This document shows, one piece after another, positions 36,069 to 44,098 of a DNA stretch of 48,688 nucleotides (positions are counted from its first letter, which is position 1; every line of letters starts with the position of its first letter). Position numbers and translations under genes: made by a program. The DNA lies in assembly GCA_026225215.1 (NCBI GenBank), contig JAMFSI010000074.1, positions 1 through 48,688 of the forward strand, written 5' to 3'. Under the pieces are notes generated by a model, which did no database searches, was not told the DNA's origin, and was given only the letters and a program-made list of their open reading frames with translations. The DNA is from Sphingomonas palustris (GTDB lineage Bacteria; Pseudomonadota; Alphaproteobacteria; Sphingomonadales; Sphingomonadaceae).

Positions 36069-37670
36069 TTAATCCGGTCGGCGGAGCAAACCACCGCGCC
36101 GAAACAAACCACGCCGCCGGGCCATCGGCTCGAAGATTTCCTCGGGCCTTTCCGCATCCAGCAGGGCGGAATCCGCGATTGCTTTCTCCGTATTCGACAA
36201 GGGAAGCAAGGCAAAAGGCAGCAAATGCTTACCCCGGCGCCCTTCATGTCTCGGACCATGTTGCGGGCTATGCTGCGCTCCATGCTGCAATTGCCCATCG
36301 ATCAGCGCCGCCATACTCCCAGCTGGGACCGAACCCTCCCCTGCCAGGCTGGCGCGCACCGCGCTTTCGGCCAGGCCACAATGCTCCGCCAACAGTCGAT
36401 GCCGTAAACTCGTGATCGCGGGCGCGATATGCTGATTGGCCGGGCGCGTAGCATCCAAAAACATATCGCATTCGCTGTCGAGCCCCATCGAACGATTGTT
36501 GAGATTGGCCGAGCCGATCCGCAGGATCTCGTCATCGACGATCATCAGCTTGGCGTGAACGTAGATCGGCACCCCGCCTGCGGTATGCGGCACATAGACT
36601 CGCAATCGCCGGGCATGGTCATGGCCGGCCAGCGCGTGCAGCAATTCCACCCGCGCACCGTCCATCGCTGCCTGCTGCAACCAACTGGTCGAGGCCAGCG
36701 CGGTGATCAGAATGATTTCCGGCGGATCGGGCTCGATCAGTCGCCGGGCGAAAGCCTCGGCGACGCGGCGCGAGGCGAAATACTGGCTTTCGGCGTAGAT
36801 AAATCGGCGTGCGCGAGCGATATGCTCGATGAACAGCGCCTCGATCTCACGCACCGCGGATTCCCCGCGCCACGCTGCGCGAGTGCGGGCAATGCCGATT
36901 TCGACATCGCGAAACTCGGCCGCCAGGGCTTCGGGCCACGGGCTTTCCAGCTGCGGTCGGCATGGCGGCAACGGCTTTCCGCCCGAGTGGCGCCAGCGGC
37001 TGCGGCTCAGATCGCCGAGCGCGGCAGCGGCTTCGCCTTCCACCAGCATCGCCATATCGTGCCACGGCCCATAGGGCTTGCCGTTGGGTCGCCGGCGGCG
37101 GGGATCGTCGTCGCGGTGTTCGGGGGTATCCCAACGGTCGCCGGTCATGTCGATGCCGCCGCAAGCCGCCATGCGATCGTCGATCACCGCGATCTTCTGG
37201 TGATGGCTGCAACCCAGCGGATGCGCGGCATCGAGGCGGAACTGGATCCCACCGGCGAGATACCAGCGGATCAGATCGATAGCCATCGTCCCGCGCAGCA
37301 CAAAACTGATCGCCGCGACGTTCCAGCGCAGCACCCGAACCTGCAAGCGCGGATGGCGCCGGACCAGCCACACCATGAAGCCGCCAAGCCGCGCCGGATA
37401 GCGCGTCCGCCGCGGCAGGTTCCACCAGCGCCGGCCATGCGCCAGCCGGATGCGGGTATCGAAATCCCAGCCGATCAGCATGATCCGCTGCCGCGCGCGC
37501 AACATCGCTGCCTGCAGCCACTCGAAATAGGCGGCGGCATCGATCACGACATGCGCGCGGCTGGCGTGGACATAGCGCCACACCGAAGGAGAAATTCCTG
37601 AGTCGGGATCACCGGATGGCGCTGCGGCAGCGCTTTGCTGCTCGGCGGCTGGGCTCGACGGAATCTCCAT
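36069..37670 (-). CDS. Phospholipase D / cardiolipin synthase-like protein
   Basis: 533 residues with two HKD motifs: HQKIAVID (His157, Lys159, Asp164) and HAKLMIVD (His372, Lys374, Asp379), the latter followed by IGSANLNNRSMGLDSECD. Both catalytic centres are complete. No N-terminal membrane helices are present, unlike standard ClsA, so it resembles the eukaryote-like PLD group or ClsB/C. It may make or cleave phospholipids at the inner membrane. A long, basic, His/Arg-rich C-terminal tail ends RRRGLFRRGGLLRRPD and could bind anionic lipid. Single gene. Confidence 0.85.
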   Translation of the reverse strand: MEIPSSPAAEQQSAAAAPSGDPDSGISPSVWRYVHASRAHVVIDAAAYFEWLQAAMLRARQRIMLIGWDFDTRIRLAHGRRWWNLPRRTRYPARLGGFMVWLVRRHPRLQVRVLRWNVAAISFVLRGTMAIDLIRWYLAGGIQFRLDAAHPLGCSHHQKIAVIDDRMAACGGIDMTGDRWDTPEHRDDDPRRRRPNGKPYGPWHDMAMLVEGEAAAALGDLSRSRWRHSGGKPLPPCRPQLESPWPEALAAEFRDVEIGIARTRAAWRGESAVREIEALFIEHIARARRFIYAESQYFASRRVAEAFARRLIEPDPPEIILITALASTSWLQQAAMDGARVELLHALAGHDHARRLRVYVPHTAGGVPIYVHAKLMIVDDEILRIGSANLNNRSMGLDSECDMFLDATRPANQHIAPAITSLRHRLLAEHCGLAESAVRASLAGEGSVPAGSMAALIDGQLQHGAQHSPQHGPRHEGRRGKHLLPFALLPLSNTEKAIADSALLDAERPEEIFEPMARRRGLFRRGGLLRRPD

Positions 37671-37754
37671 GCCCGCGCTCTATCGCGCCGGCTGGGGCGC
37701 TGCAATCACGTCGGCGCCGAAAAGGTTGGACCGGACCTCAAGCGCTCAAAATAG

Positions 37755-37787
37755 AACGGTGACCTTGCTCGAAAGCAAGGCCACCGC
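37755..37787 (-). terminator. Terminator of receptor A (copy 1 of 3)
   Basis: The stem pairs 37757-37769 with 37774-37786, loop four bases. In the minus-strand RNA it has one G-U pair; on the plus strand the same position is an A-C mismatch. This shows that it works leftward. It is followed by TTCTATTTT. Confidence 0.75.
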
Positions 37788-37813
37788 TTTAATCAGAGAT
37801 TATATCAAGGCGT

Positions 37814-40381
37814 TCAGAAATGCACCTTGAGCGTGCCACCGAACATGCGCGGAGCGCCCACGGTCTGAACCTCGAAGCCCAGCGACTCTCCACCCAGACC
37901 AGCAGCAAAGTTATAATAATGCTTGTTCGTCAGGTTGGTGACGAAGAAGCCCAGATCGAAGGGCTTGCCCCCGACGCTGTTCCAATTGACGGTGGCGCCG
38001 ATCAGCGTGAGCGCAGGCAGCGTGCCGGCAGCCCGAATAGCCGCGGATTCCTGATCCGGAGTGAGCACCCCCGTCACCGGATTTATCGGGCCAAAGTTAC
38101 CACGATCGATATAGTTAGACAGTTCACTGCTGCGATAAGTCACCGATCCGCCAATGGTTATCTTACCCCATTCGCTCGGCGTCGGCAGCGTATAATCCGC
38201 TCCTACCACCAGCTTGTTGCGCGGCGACCCAGTTTCTGGATCACCCACGTTAAACGAATTCTGAGTAATATAATCAGGGTTGCTCGGGATCGGCAACACT
38301 GCGTCGATGCGGGTACGCAGGTAAGTATAGCCCAAGGTCACCTCGAAACCCTGGAAAGGACTGATCGAAGATTCGACTTCCAGGCCATAGATCTTCGACT
38401 TGCCGGCATTAAGCGGGGCAGCCGTTTCCGGAACCTTGCCGTTCTCAGCCGGTGTGGGCAGGAAGCCGACCTGAATCTGCTGATTTGAAAAGTTATTATA
38501 GAAGCCCGAAACGTTGAAAGTACCACGTACCGCTCCCGTAAAGGACTTTTTCAAACCGATCTCATAGGTATCGACCTTCTCCTGCTTGGTGTAATTGAGG
38601 GTCGTGTCGAGATTACCCTCTGTTCCGCCAAAGGGAATATTGGGAGAGATGGTCGCAGCACGATAGCCGCGCGAATAGCTGGCATACAGCAGCAGATCAC
38701 GGTTCGGCGTATAATCCAGATCGAAGTGCCAGGTTGGTGCACTCGACTTGGTGGCATAATTGTTAATGCAATTTGGCGCTATTTGCCCCACATTCGAATT
38801 CAGGCAGGAACCGAGGTAGGGGTTCGGAAGACCAGTGTTGGGATTGATGGTTGGGATAGGCCCGGAGCCTGGCGGCTGAGCGAGCGCGTAAACGATCTGA
38901 TCACTGTCGGTGATTTCTTCCCGATCCCAAGTGTAACGGAAACCGGCGGTCGCCTTGAGTTGATCAGTCAGCTTATACGTGCCTTGGGCGTAAAGGCCGA
39001 TGTCGCGGAACGCGGTTTTGCCGACGTCATAGTTGATGTTACCAAGAGGAATGCCGAAGAGTCCGCCGAGGGCGTCGCTGCATTGAAAAGCTGCACGATC
39101 GGTACAGCTCGCAAAGCCTGCGGATTGGCTTCCCACCGCTGACAGCGGACGCACGCTTTCGAAATAAGCTCCGGTCTGATAGGTGAGGCGGCTGTCGCTG
39201 GTGTTGCCGGCAACCCGGAATTCTTCGGTGAAGGTGCCTTCGTGGGCGATATCACCACCGGCAGGAGCGGCCGATTCCTGGAAATCGGAATTATAGATCA
39301 CACCGCCCGGCCCTGGGGTCTGCGCGTTGAATGCGAAAATGGGATTGACGCCGCTTTGCTTGAGTTCGGCATAGCTGACGATATTCTTGATCGTGATATT
39401 GTCGGTGGCCTTCCACGTCGTATTGTTGATCACTTGCCATTGCGTGGTGGTCAGCCCGGCATCGGCTACGCCATTCTCGACGGAATAGAATCCGTGCGCA
39501 TTCTGCGCAGCAATCTGTGGAGCTGCCAGAAAGCCGAAGCCTTCATTCGGATCAGCCGCGGTAATCTTGTCCGCTGCACCATTGTTTTTCGAATGATAGT
39601 AAGAGGCGACGATGTAGTTTTCGAGATCCGGCGTCAGATCCGCATCGATGCTCAGGCGCACAGCGGTATAATCGAGGTTATTGAAATCCTTCGGACCAAT
39701 GCCGCTGATGTTCTTCAGATAGCCGTCCTGCAGCTGGCGATCGACACCCAAGCGAACCCGGAAAGTATCCGACAGCGGCACGTTGATCACCGCCTGAATC
39801 CGACGCTGATTATAATTGCCGTAGCCGCCCTCGACATAGCCTTCCAACTTGTCAGTCGGCTTCTGCGGCACGAGCAACACGGCGCCACCGGTGGTGTTGC
39901 GTCCAAACAGCGTCCCTTGCGGCCCTTTCAGCACCTGGGCGTTCTGCAGATCGAAAAGTTGTCCGGCATTGATGGTATCACCGATCGGCAGGCCGCTCGC
40001 GCCACCGCGAGGCACGACCACGTCGGCGAAATAGGAGCCGACCGAAGGCGCAGTACCGACATCCTGGACGAAACCGCGAATCGCAAAGGTGGTATTTTCC
40101 TGGCCGAAGTTATTATTCGCCGAGAGCGACGGAGTATAGGTAGCCAGATCGGTAGCGTCTTTGATGTTCTTGTTGGACAATTGCTGCTGATTGAAAACGG
40201 TAATCGAAATCGGCACATCCTGCAGACGTTCTTCAACGCGCCGCGCGGTCACGATGATGGCGGCAGTGTCATCACCCGCACCAGGGCTGCCACCGGCAGG
40301 CGCGGCCTGCGCGTAGACTGCGGTCGGCGCCACAAAGGCCAGCGCCGTACCAATAGTCAGAATCAATTTTGACGTCCTCAT
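37814..40381 (-). CDS. TonB-dependent receptor, tandem copy A
   Basis: 855 residues from ATG 40381 (MRTSKLILTIGTALAFVAPT, a signal peptide ending VYAQA), with AGGGAG seven bases upstream. TonB box region AAIIVTARRVEERLQDVPIS; plug motifs TTFAIRGF, AQVLKGPQGTLFGRNTTGGA; a barrel ending MFGGTLKVHF with the terminal Phe that the BAM machinery prefers. It is closest to copy B over the plug and first strands and differs mainly in stretches predicted to be outer loops (for example residues near 270-290, 440-540). Ligand unknown. The nearby P450 may act on a compound taken up by these receptors, but this is inference only. Confidence 0.92.
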   Translation of the reverse strand: MRTSKLILTIGTALAFVAPTAVYAQAAPAGGSPGAGDDTAAIIVTARRVEERLQDVPISITVFNQQQLSNKNIKDATDLATYTPSLSANNNFGQENTTFAIRGFVQDVGTAPSVGSYFADVVVPRGGASGLPIGDTINAGQLFDLQNAQVLKGPQGTLFGRNTTGGAVLLVPQKPTDKLEGYVEGGYGNYNQRRIQAVINVPLSDTFRVRLGVDRQLQDGYLKNISGIGPKDFNNLDYTAVRLSIDADLTPDLENYIVASYYHSKNNGAADKITAADPNEGFGFLAAPQIAAQNAHGFYSVENGVADAGLTTTQWQVINNTTWKATDNITIKNIVSYAELKQSGVNPIFAFNAQTPGPGGVIYNSDFQESAAPAGGDIAHEGTFTEEFRVAGNTSDSRLTYQTGAYFESVRPLSAVGSQSAGFASCTDRAAFQCSDALGGLFGIPLGNINYDVGKTAFRDIGLYAQGTYKLTDQLKATAGFRYTWDREEITDSDQIVYALAQPPGSGPIPTINPNTGLPNPYLGSCLNSNVGQIAPNCINNYATKSSAPTWHFDLDYTPNRDLLLYASYSRGYRAATISPNIPFGGTEGNLDTTLNYTKQEKVDTYEIGLKKSFTGAVRGTFNVSGFYNNFSNQQIQVGFLPTPAENGKVPETAAPLNAGKSKIYGLEVESSISPFQGFEVTLGYTYLRTRIDAVLPIPSNPDYITQNSFNVGDPETGSPRNKLVVGADYTLPTPSEWGKITIGGSVTYRSSELSNYIDRGNFGPINPVTGVLTPDQESAAIRAAGTLPALTLIGATVNWNSVGGKPFDLGFFVTNLTNKHYYNFAAGLGGESLGFEVQTVGAPRMFGGTLKVHF

Positions 40382-40721
40382 TGCATCACTCCCTGCAATC
40401 GAAATATTGAACTGCATCAGGCACGATTGCCGTGCTCAGAAACTTGAAAATCAATGGGTAAGGTTAACACGGAAGCATGGTCTCGCTCGACTTTGCCTCA
40501 CGCAACGGTCGATCGCCCAGCACCAAGCACCGCCACAACACCCTCCCCTTATCGCTCGGTTTCGTGACCGCTCGCGTTTTGCTGAACACTAGTTCGGAGA
40601 ATTTTGCGCCGCTGGCAAGATGGGGCAAGATGGCGTGCGCGAAAACACCAGGAGTGAGGTAATATTGCAACATGCCGAGAATCCCCGTCGGGGCGACCGT
40701 CACAATATTACTGTTGCGCGC

Positions 40722-40763
40722 TAGAGCGGGCAGCGTGAAATGTGAATCACGCTGCCCGCTCTA
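40722..40763. repeat. Perfect 17-bp-arm hairpin in spacer A/B
   Basis: Arms TAGAGCGGGCAGCGTGA (40722-40738) and its exact complement (40747-40763), eight-base loop, followed on the plus strand by AGTTTTTGTTG. A decayed copy starts near 43883 in the B/C spacer (AGAGCGGGCAGC). Confidence 0.75.
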
Positions 40764-40886
40764 AGTTTTTGTTGTCGCATCGTTTAATGCGAAAAAGCCG
40801 GTGCCCTCTTTTTGGCACGATGCTCCAGGCGCGGCTTCCATGTTCGCCACCTTCAGGCGCTCAACCTCGCAATTGCGCCAATATGA

Positions 40887-40920
40887 AACGGCGGCCTTAC
40901 TCATCAGTAAGGCCGCCGTT
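40887..40920 (-). terminator. Terminator of receptor B (copy 2 of 3)
   Basis: Perfect 15-base arms AACGGCGGCCTTACT (40887-40901) and complement (40906-40920), four-base loop, 27 bases after the receptor B stop. T-runs lie on both sides (CCTTTTTT on +, TTTCATATT on -), so it may work in both directions. Confidence 0.75.
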
Positions 40921-40947
40921 CCTTTTTTCAGCGCGCGATTTCCGCTA

Positions 40948-43521
40948 TTACTGGCCGAAATGCACCTTCAGCGTACCGCCGAACATGCGCGGCGCACCGA
41001 CGCTTTCGACTTCGAAGCCCAGCGACGCCCCGCCCAGGCCCGCAGCATAGTTATAATAATGCCGATTGGTCAGATTGGTGACGAAGAAGCCCAGATCGAA
41101 CGGCTTGCCGGCGACACCCACCCAATTGATGGTGGCCCCGATCAGCGTCAACGCCGGTAGCGTGCCAGCGGCGCGAATGGCTGCCGAATTGGCCAGGCTT
41201 GCCGCAGTTACCGGAGCCCCCGCTGGACCATCATTGCCCCGATCGATATAGTTGGACAACTCGCTGCTGCGATAGGTCACCGATCCGCCGACCGTCAGCT
41301 TGCCCCAGTCGCCCGGCGTCGGCAGCGTATAATCCGCTCCCACCACCAACTTGTTACGCGGCGATAATACCAAAGGATCGCCGACATTGAAGGACGCCTG
41401 GGTTTGGTAGTCGACGCTGGCTGCCGTCCCCAATACGGCGTCGATGCGGGTACGCAGGTACGTATAGCCGAGGGTCAGATCCAGCCCATGGAACGGGCTG
41501 AGTGAAGCCTCGACTTCGGCACCATAGATCTTCGACTTGCCGGCATTCAATGGCGCGGCGGTGTCAGCCAATCCTGCGGCCTGACCCACGGCGGTTGGCA
41601 AGAATCCAACCTGGATCTGCTGGTTGGTAAAGTTGTTATAGAACCCGGCTATGTTGAATGTACCGCGCACGGCCTCGACAAAGCTCGATTTCAAACCGAC
41701 TTCGAACGTGTCCACCTTTTCCTGCTTGATGTAGTTGAGCGAAGAGTCGGGATTAGCGGCAGTTCCCCCGAAAGGAAGATCCGGAGCGATCACCGCAGCA
41801 CGATAGCCGCGAGAGTAACTCCCGTAGATCAGGATATTGTGGCTCGGGGTGTAATCCAGATCGGCATGCCACGTCGGCGCGCTCGACTTTGTGGCATAAT
41901 GGGTGAAACAATTGGGATAGGTTTCGACGGCCAAGTTCTCGCAACCGATAGCAGCTATCCCATAGGCCGGCGGTGTATCAAACTGATAGATCTCCTGCGT
42001 GCTGTTTACCGTCTCACGGTCCCAGGTATAGCGGAAGCCGGCCGTCGCCTTGAACTGATCGCTTAGCTTATAAGTACCTTGTCCATATAGACCAACGTCA
42101 CGGTAAGAAGTCTTACCCACGGTATAGTTGATGCTGCCGACGTGAGCGAATGCTGCGGGAACGCCCAACGCTGCAAGCTGGCCACCGAAAGGATCGGTGC
42201 ATTGAAAAGTGGCGGCATTGGTGCAGTTCACAAAGCCTGGGGATTGACTGCCCACCTCAGACAACGGGCTCACGCTTTCAAAATAAGCACCAGCCTGATA
42301 ATTGAAGCGATTGTCACTGGTTGTGCCCTGAAAGCGCAGTTCATCGGTAAATGTGCTTTCATTGGCGATATCTCCCCCCGCAGGCGAGTTCGCTGTCTGA
42401 AAATCGGTATTATAAGTTCCACCGTTCACCGTAACTGGCCAGCTTGCACCGAAAATAGGATTGACGCCGGTCTGTTTGAGCTGCGCATAGCTGGCGATAT
42501 TCTTGATCGTGATGTTATCCGTGGCTTTCCACGTCGTATTGTTGATTACCTGCCACTGCGTAGTAACCAGACCCGCATCGGCCTGCGCGTTCTCGACCGC
42601 GTAAAAATTTCCAGTCGCGTTCTGCCGTGCAAGCTGGGCAGCTGCGGCAGGCCCAAAGCCTGTACCAGGAGCGCCAAGCGTCTCATCGGCATCAGCCGCA
42701 GTCAACTTGTTCAAACCGCCGTGATCGCTGGAACGGTAGTAAGAAGCGATAATGTAGTTTTCGAGATTGGGCGTCAGATCGCCGACGATGCTGAGGCGCA
42801 CCGCGGTGTAATCGACGTTATTGAAATCCTTCGGCCCAATGCCGCTGATGTTCTTCAGATAGCCGTCCTGCAACTGGCGATCGACCCCCAGACGCACCCG
42901 GAAGCTGTCCGACAACGGCGCGTTGATCACCGCCTGGATACGGCGCTGATTATAATTGCCGTAGCCTCCCATGACATAGCCTTCGAGCTTGTCAGTCGGC
43001 TTCTGCGGCACGAACAGCACAGCACCACCGGTGGTATTACGCCCAAACAGCGTTCCTTGCGGACCCTTCAAAACCTGCGTGTTTTGCAGGTCGAAAAAGT
43101 CGCCCGAGTTGGCCGAATCACCGACCGGTTGGCCATTCGAGCCACCGCGCGGCACGACGACGTCGCCGAAATAAGTGCCCACCGAGGGGCCCGTGCCGAT
43201 GTCCTGGACGAAGCCACGAATCGCGAAGGTGGTGTTATCCTGGCCGAAGTTATTATCCGCCGATAGCGACGGCGTGTACGTGGCCAGATCGGTGGCGTCC
43301 TTGATATTCTTGTTGTTCAACTGCTGCTGATTGAACACGGTGATCGAGATCGGCACGTCCTGCAGACGTTCCTCGATGCGGCGTGCGGTGACGACGATGG
43401 CGGCAGTGTCGTCGCCTGCACCCGTGCTGCCACCGGCAGGCGCTGCCTGGGCGTAGACCGCGGTCGGCGCCACAAAGGCCAGCGCCGTACCAATGGTCAG
43501 AATTAATTTTGACGTCCTCAT
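40948..43521 (-). CDS. TonB-dependent receptor, tandem copy B
   Basis: 857 residues from ATG 43521 (MRTSKLILTIGTALAFVAPT, almost the same signal peptide as copy A). The same TonB box and plug landmarks are present: TTFAIRGFVQDIG, VLKGPQGTLFGRNTTGGAVL. The barrel ends MFGGTLKVHFGQ, two residues past the Phe that ends copy A. Differences from A cluster in loop-like stretches (SSDHGGLNKLTAADADETLG; NCTNAATFQCTDPFGGQLAA), suggesting altered ligand preference. No frameshift is visible. Confidence 0.92.
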   Translation of the reverse strand: MRTSKLILTIGTALAFVAPTAVYAQAAPAGGSTGAGDDTAAIVVTARRIEERLQDVPISITVFNQQQLNNKNIKDATDLATYTPSLSADNNFGQDNTTFAIRGFVQDIGTGPSVGTYFGDVVVPRGGSNGQPVGDSANSGDFFDLQNTQVLKGPQGTLFGRNTTGGAVLFVPQKPTDKLEGYVMGGYGNYNQRRIQAVINAPLSDSFRVRLGVDRQLQDGYLKNISGIGPKDFNNVDYTAVRLSIVGDLTPNLENYIIASYYRSSDHGGLNKLTAADADETLGAPGTGFGPAAAAQLARQNATGNFYAVENAQADAGLVTTQWQVINNTTWKATDNITIKNIASYAQLKQTGVNPIFGASWPVTVNGGTYNTDFQTANSPAGGDIANESTFTDELRFQGTTSDNRFNYQAGAYFESVSPLSEVGSQSPGFVNCTNAATFQCTDPFGGQLAALGVPAAFAHVGSINYTVGKTSYRDVGLYGQGTYKLSDQFKATAGFRYTWDRETVNSTQEIYQFDTPPAYGIAAIGCENLAVETYPNCFTHYATKSSAPTWHADLDYTPSHNILIYGSYSRGYRAAVIAPDLPFGGTAANPDSSLNYIKQEKVDTFEVGLKSSFVEAVRGTFNIAGFYNNFTNQQIQVGFLPTAVGQAAGLADTAAPLNAGKSKIYGAEVEASLSPFHGLDLTLGYTYLRTRIDAVLGTAASVDYQTQASFNVGDPLVLSPRNKLVVGADYTLPTPGDWGKLTVGGSVTYRSSELSNYIDRGNDGPAGAPVTAASLANSAAIRAAGTLPALTLIGATINWVGVAGKPFDLGFFVTNLTNRHYYNYAAGLGGASLGFEVESVGAPRMFGGTLKVHFGQ

Positions 43522-44098
43522 TGCATTTACTCCCTGCAATCGAAACTCTTGGGCAAAACCAGACAGCACGGCTATCGTGCCCAGACACATAAATAATTTG
43601 GAGGGGAAGGTTGACGCCGAGGCATGATCTCGCTCGACTTTGCCTTACGCCCGGGCTGATCGCTCAGCACCAGGCACCGCCACAACACTCTCCCGACATC
43701 GCTCGGTTTGATGACCGGTCGCGCCCTGCTGAACACTAGTTCGGGGATTTTTGCGGCGCTGGCAAGATGGGATGGGCGAAAACACCACGCATGATGCAAT
43801 ATGGCAACACTCCCGCACGGCCTAGTCGGGCGCACCCATCGAAATGTTATCACGGAGCGCTTCAACCTGAAGATGTTCCGATCAGAGCGGGCAGCTTGGT
43901 GCCTGAGCCGCGAACATGGCTCAAGCTTTTGTTATCACGCTATTTATGTGGAATGTGGTTGGCTGGGCAAAGGCGGGACGCTGCGCCTATGCTAGGTTCC
44001 AGCTTGAGCCGATCAACCTCGAAATCGCGCCAGTACGAAACGGCGGCCTTGCTCGCCAGCAAGGCCGCCGTTCCATTTTCAGCGGGTGATTTTCGTCA
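43522..44098. other. 577-bp spacer between receptors B and C (no gene)
   Basis: Homologous to the A/B spacer through most of its length: the CTCGCTCGACTTTGCCT block near 43630, CTGAACACTAGTTCGG near 43730, the decayed AGAGCGGGCAGC hairpin near 43883, and the segment ATCAACCTCGAAATCGCGCC just before the terminator. I find no supported gene in it. Confidence 0.7.
44039..44072 (-). terminator. Terminator of receptor C (copy 3 of 3)
   Basis: Perfect 15-base arms AACGGCGGCCTTGCT (44039-44053) / complement (44058-44072), loop of four, 26 bases after the receptor C stop. It matches the copies at 40887 and 37755. Confidence 0.75.

Larger units (their letters stand above)
40382..40947. other. 566-bp spacer between receptors A and B (no gene)
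   Basis: Holds the upstream region of receptor A, which resembles that of B; an inverted pair GTAATATTG (40659-40667) / CAATATTAC (40703-40711); a 17-base-arm hairpin (40722-40763) followed by AGTTTTTG; and the receptor B terminator. The part 40764-40830 resembles intergenic repeats frequent in sphingomonads. I see no convincing coding sequence. Confidence 0.7.
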
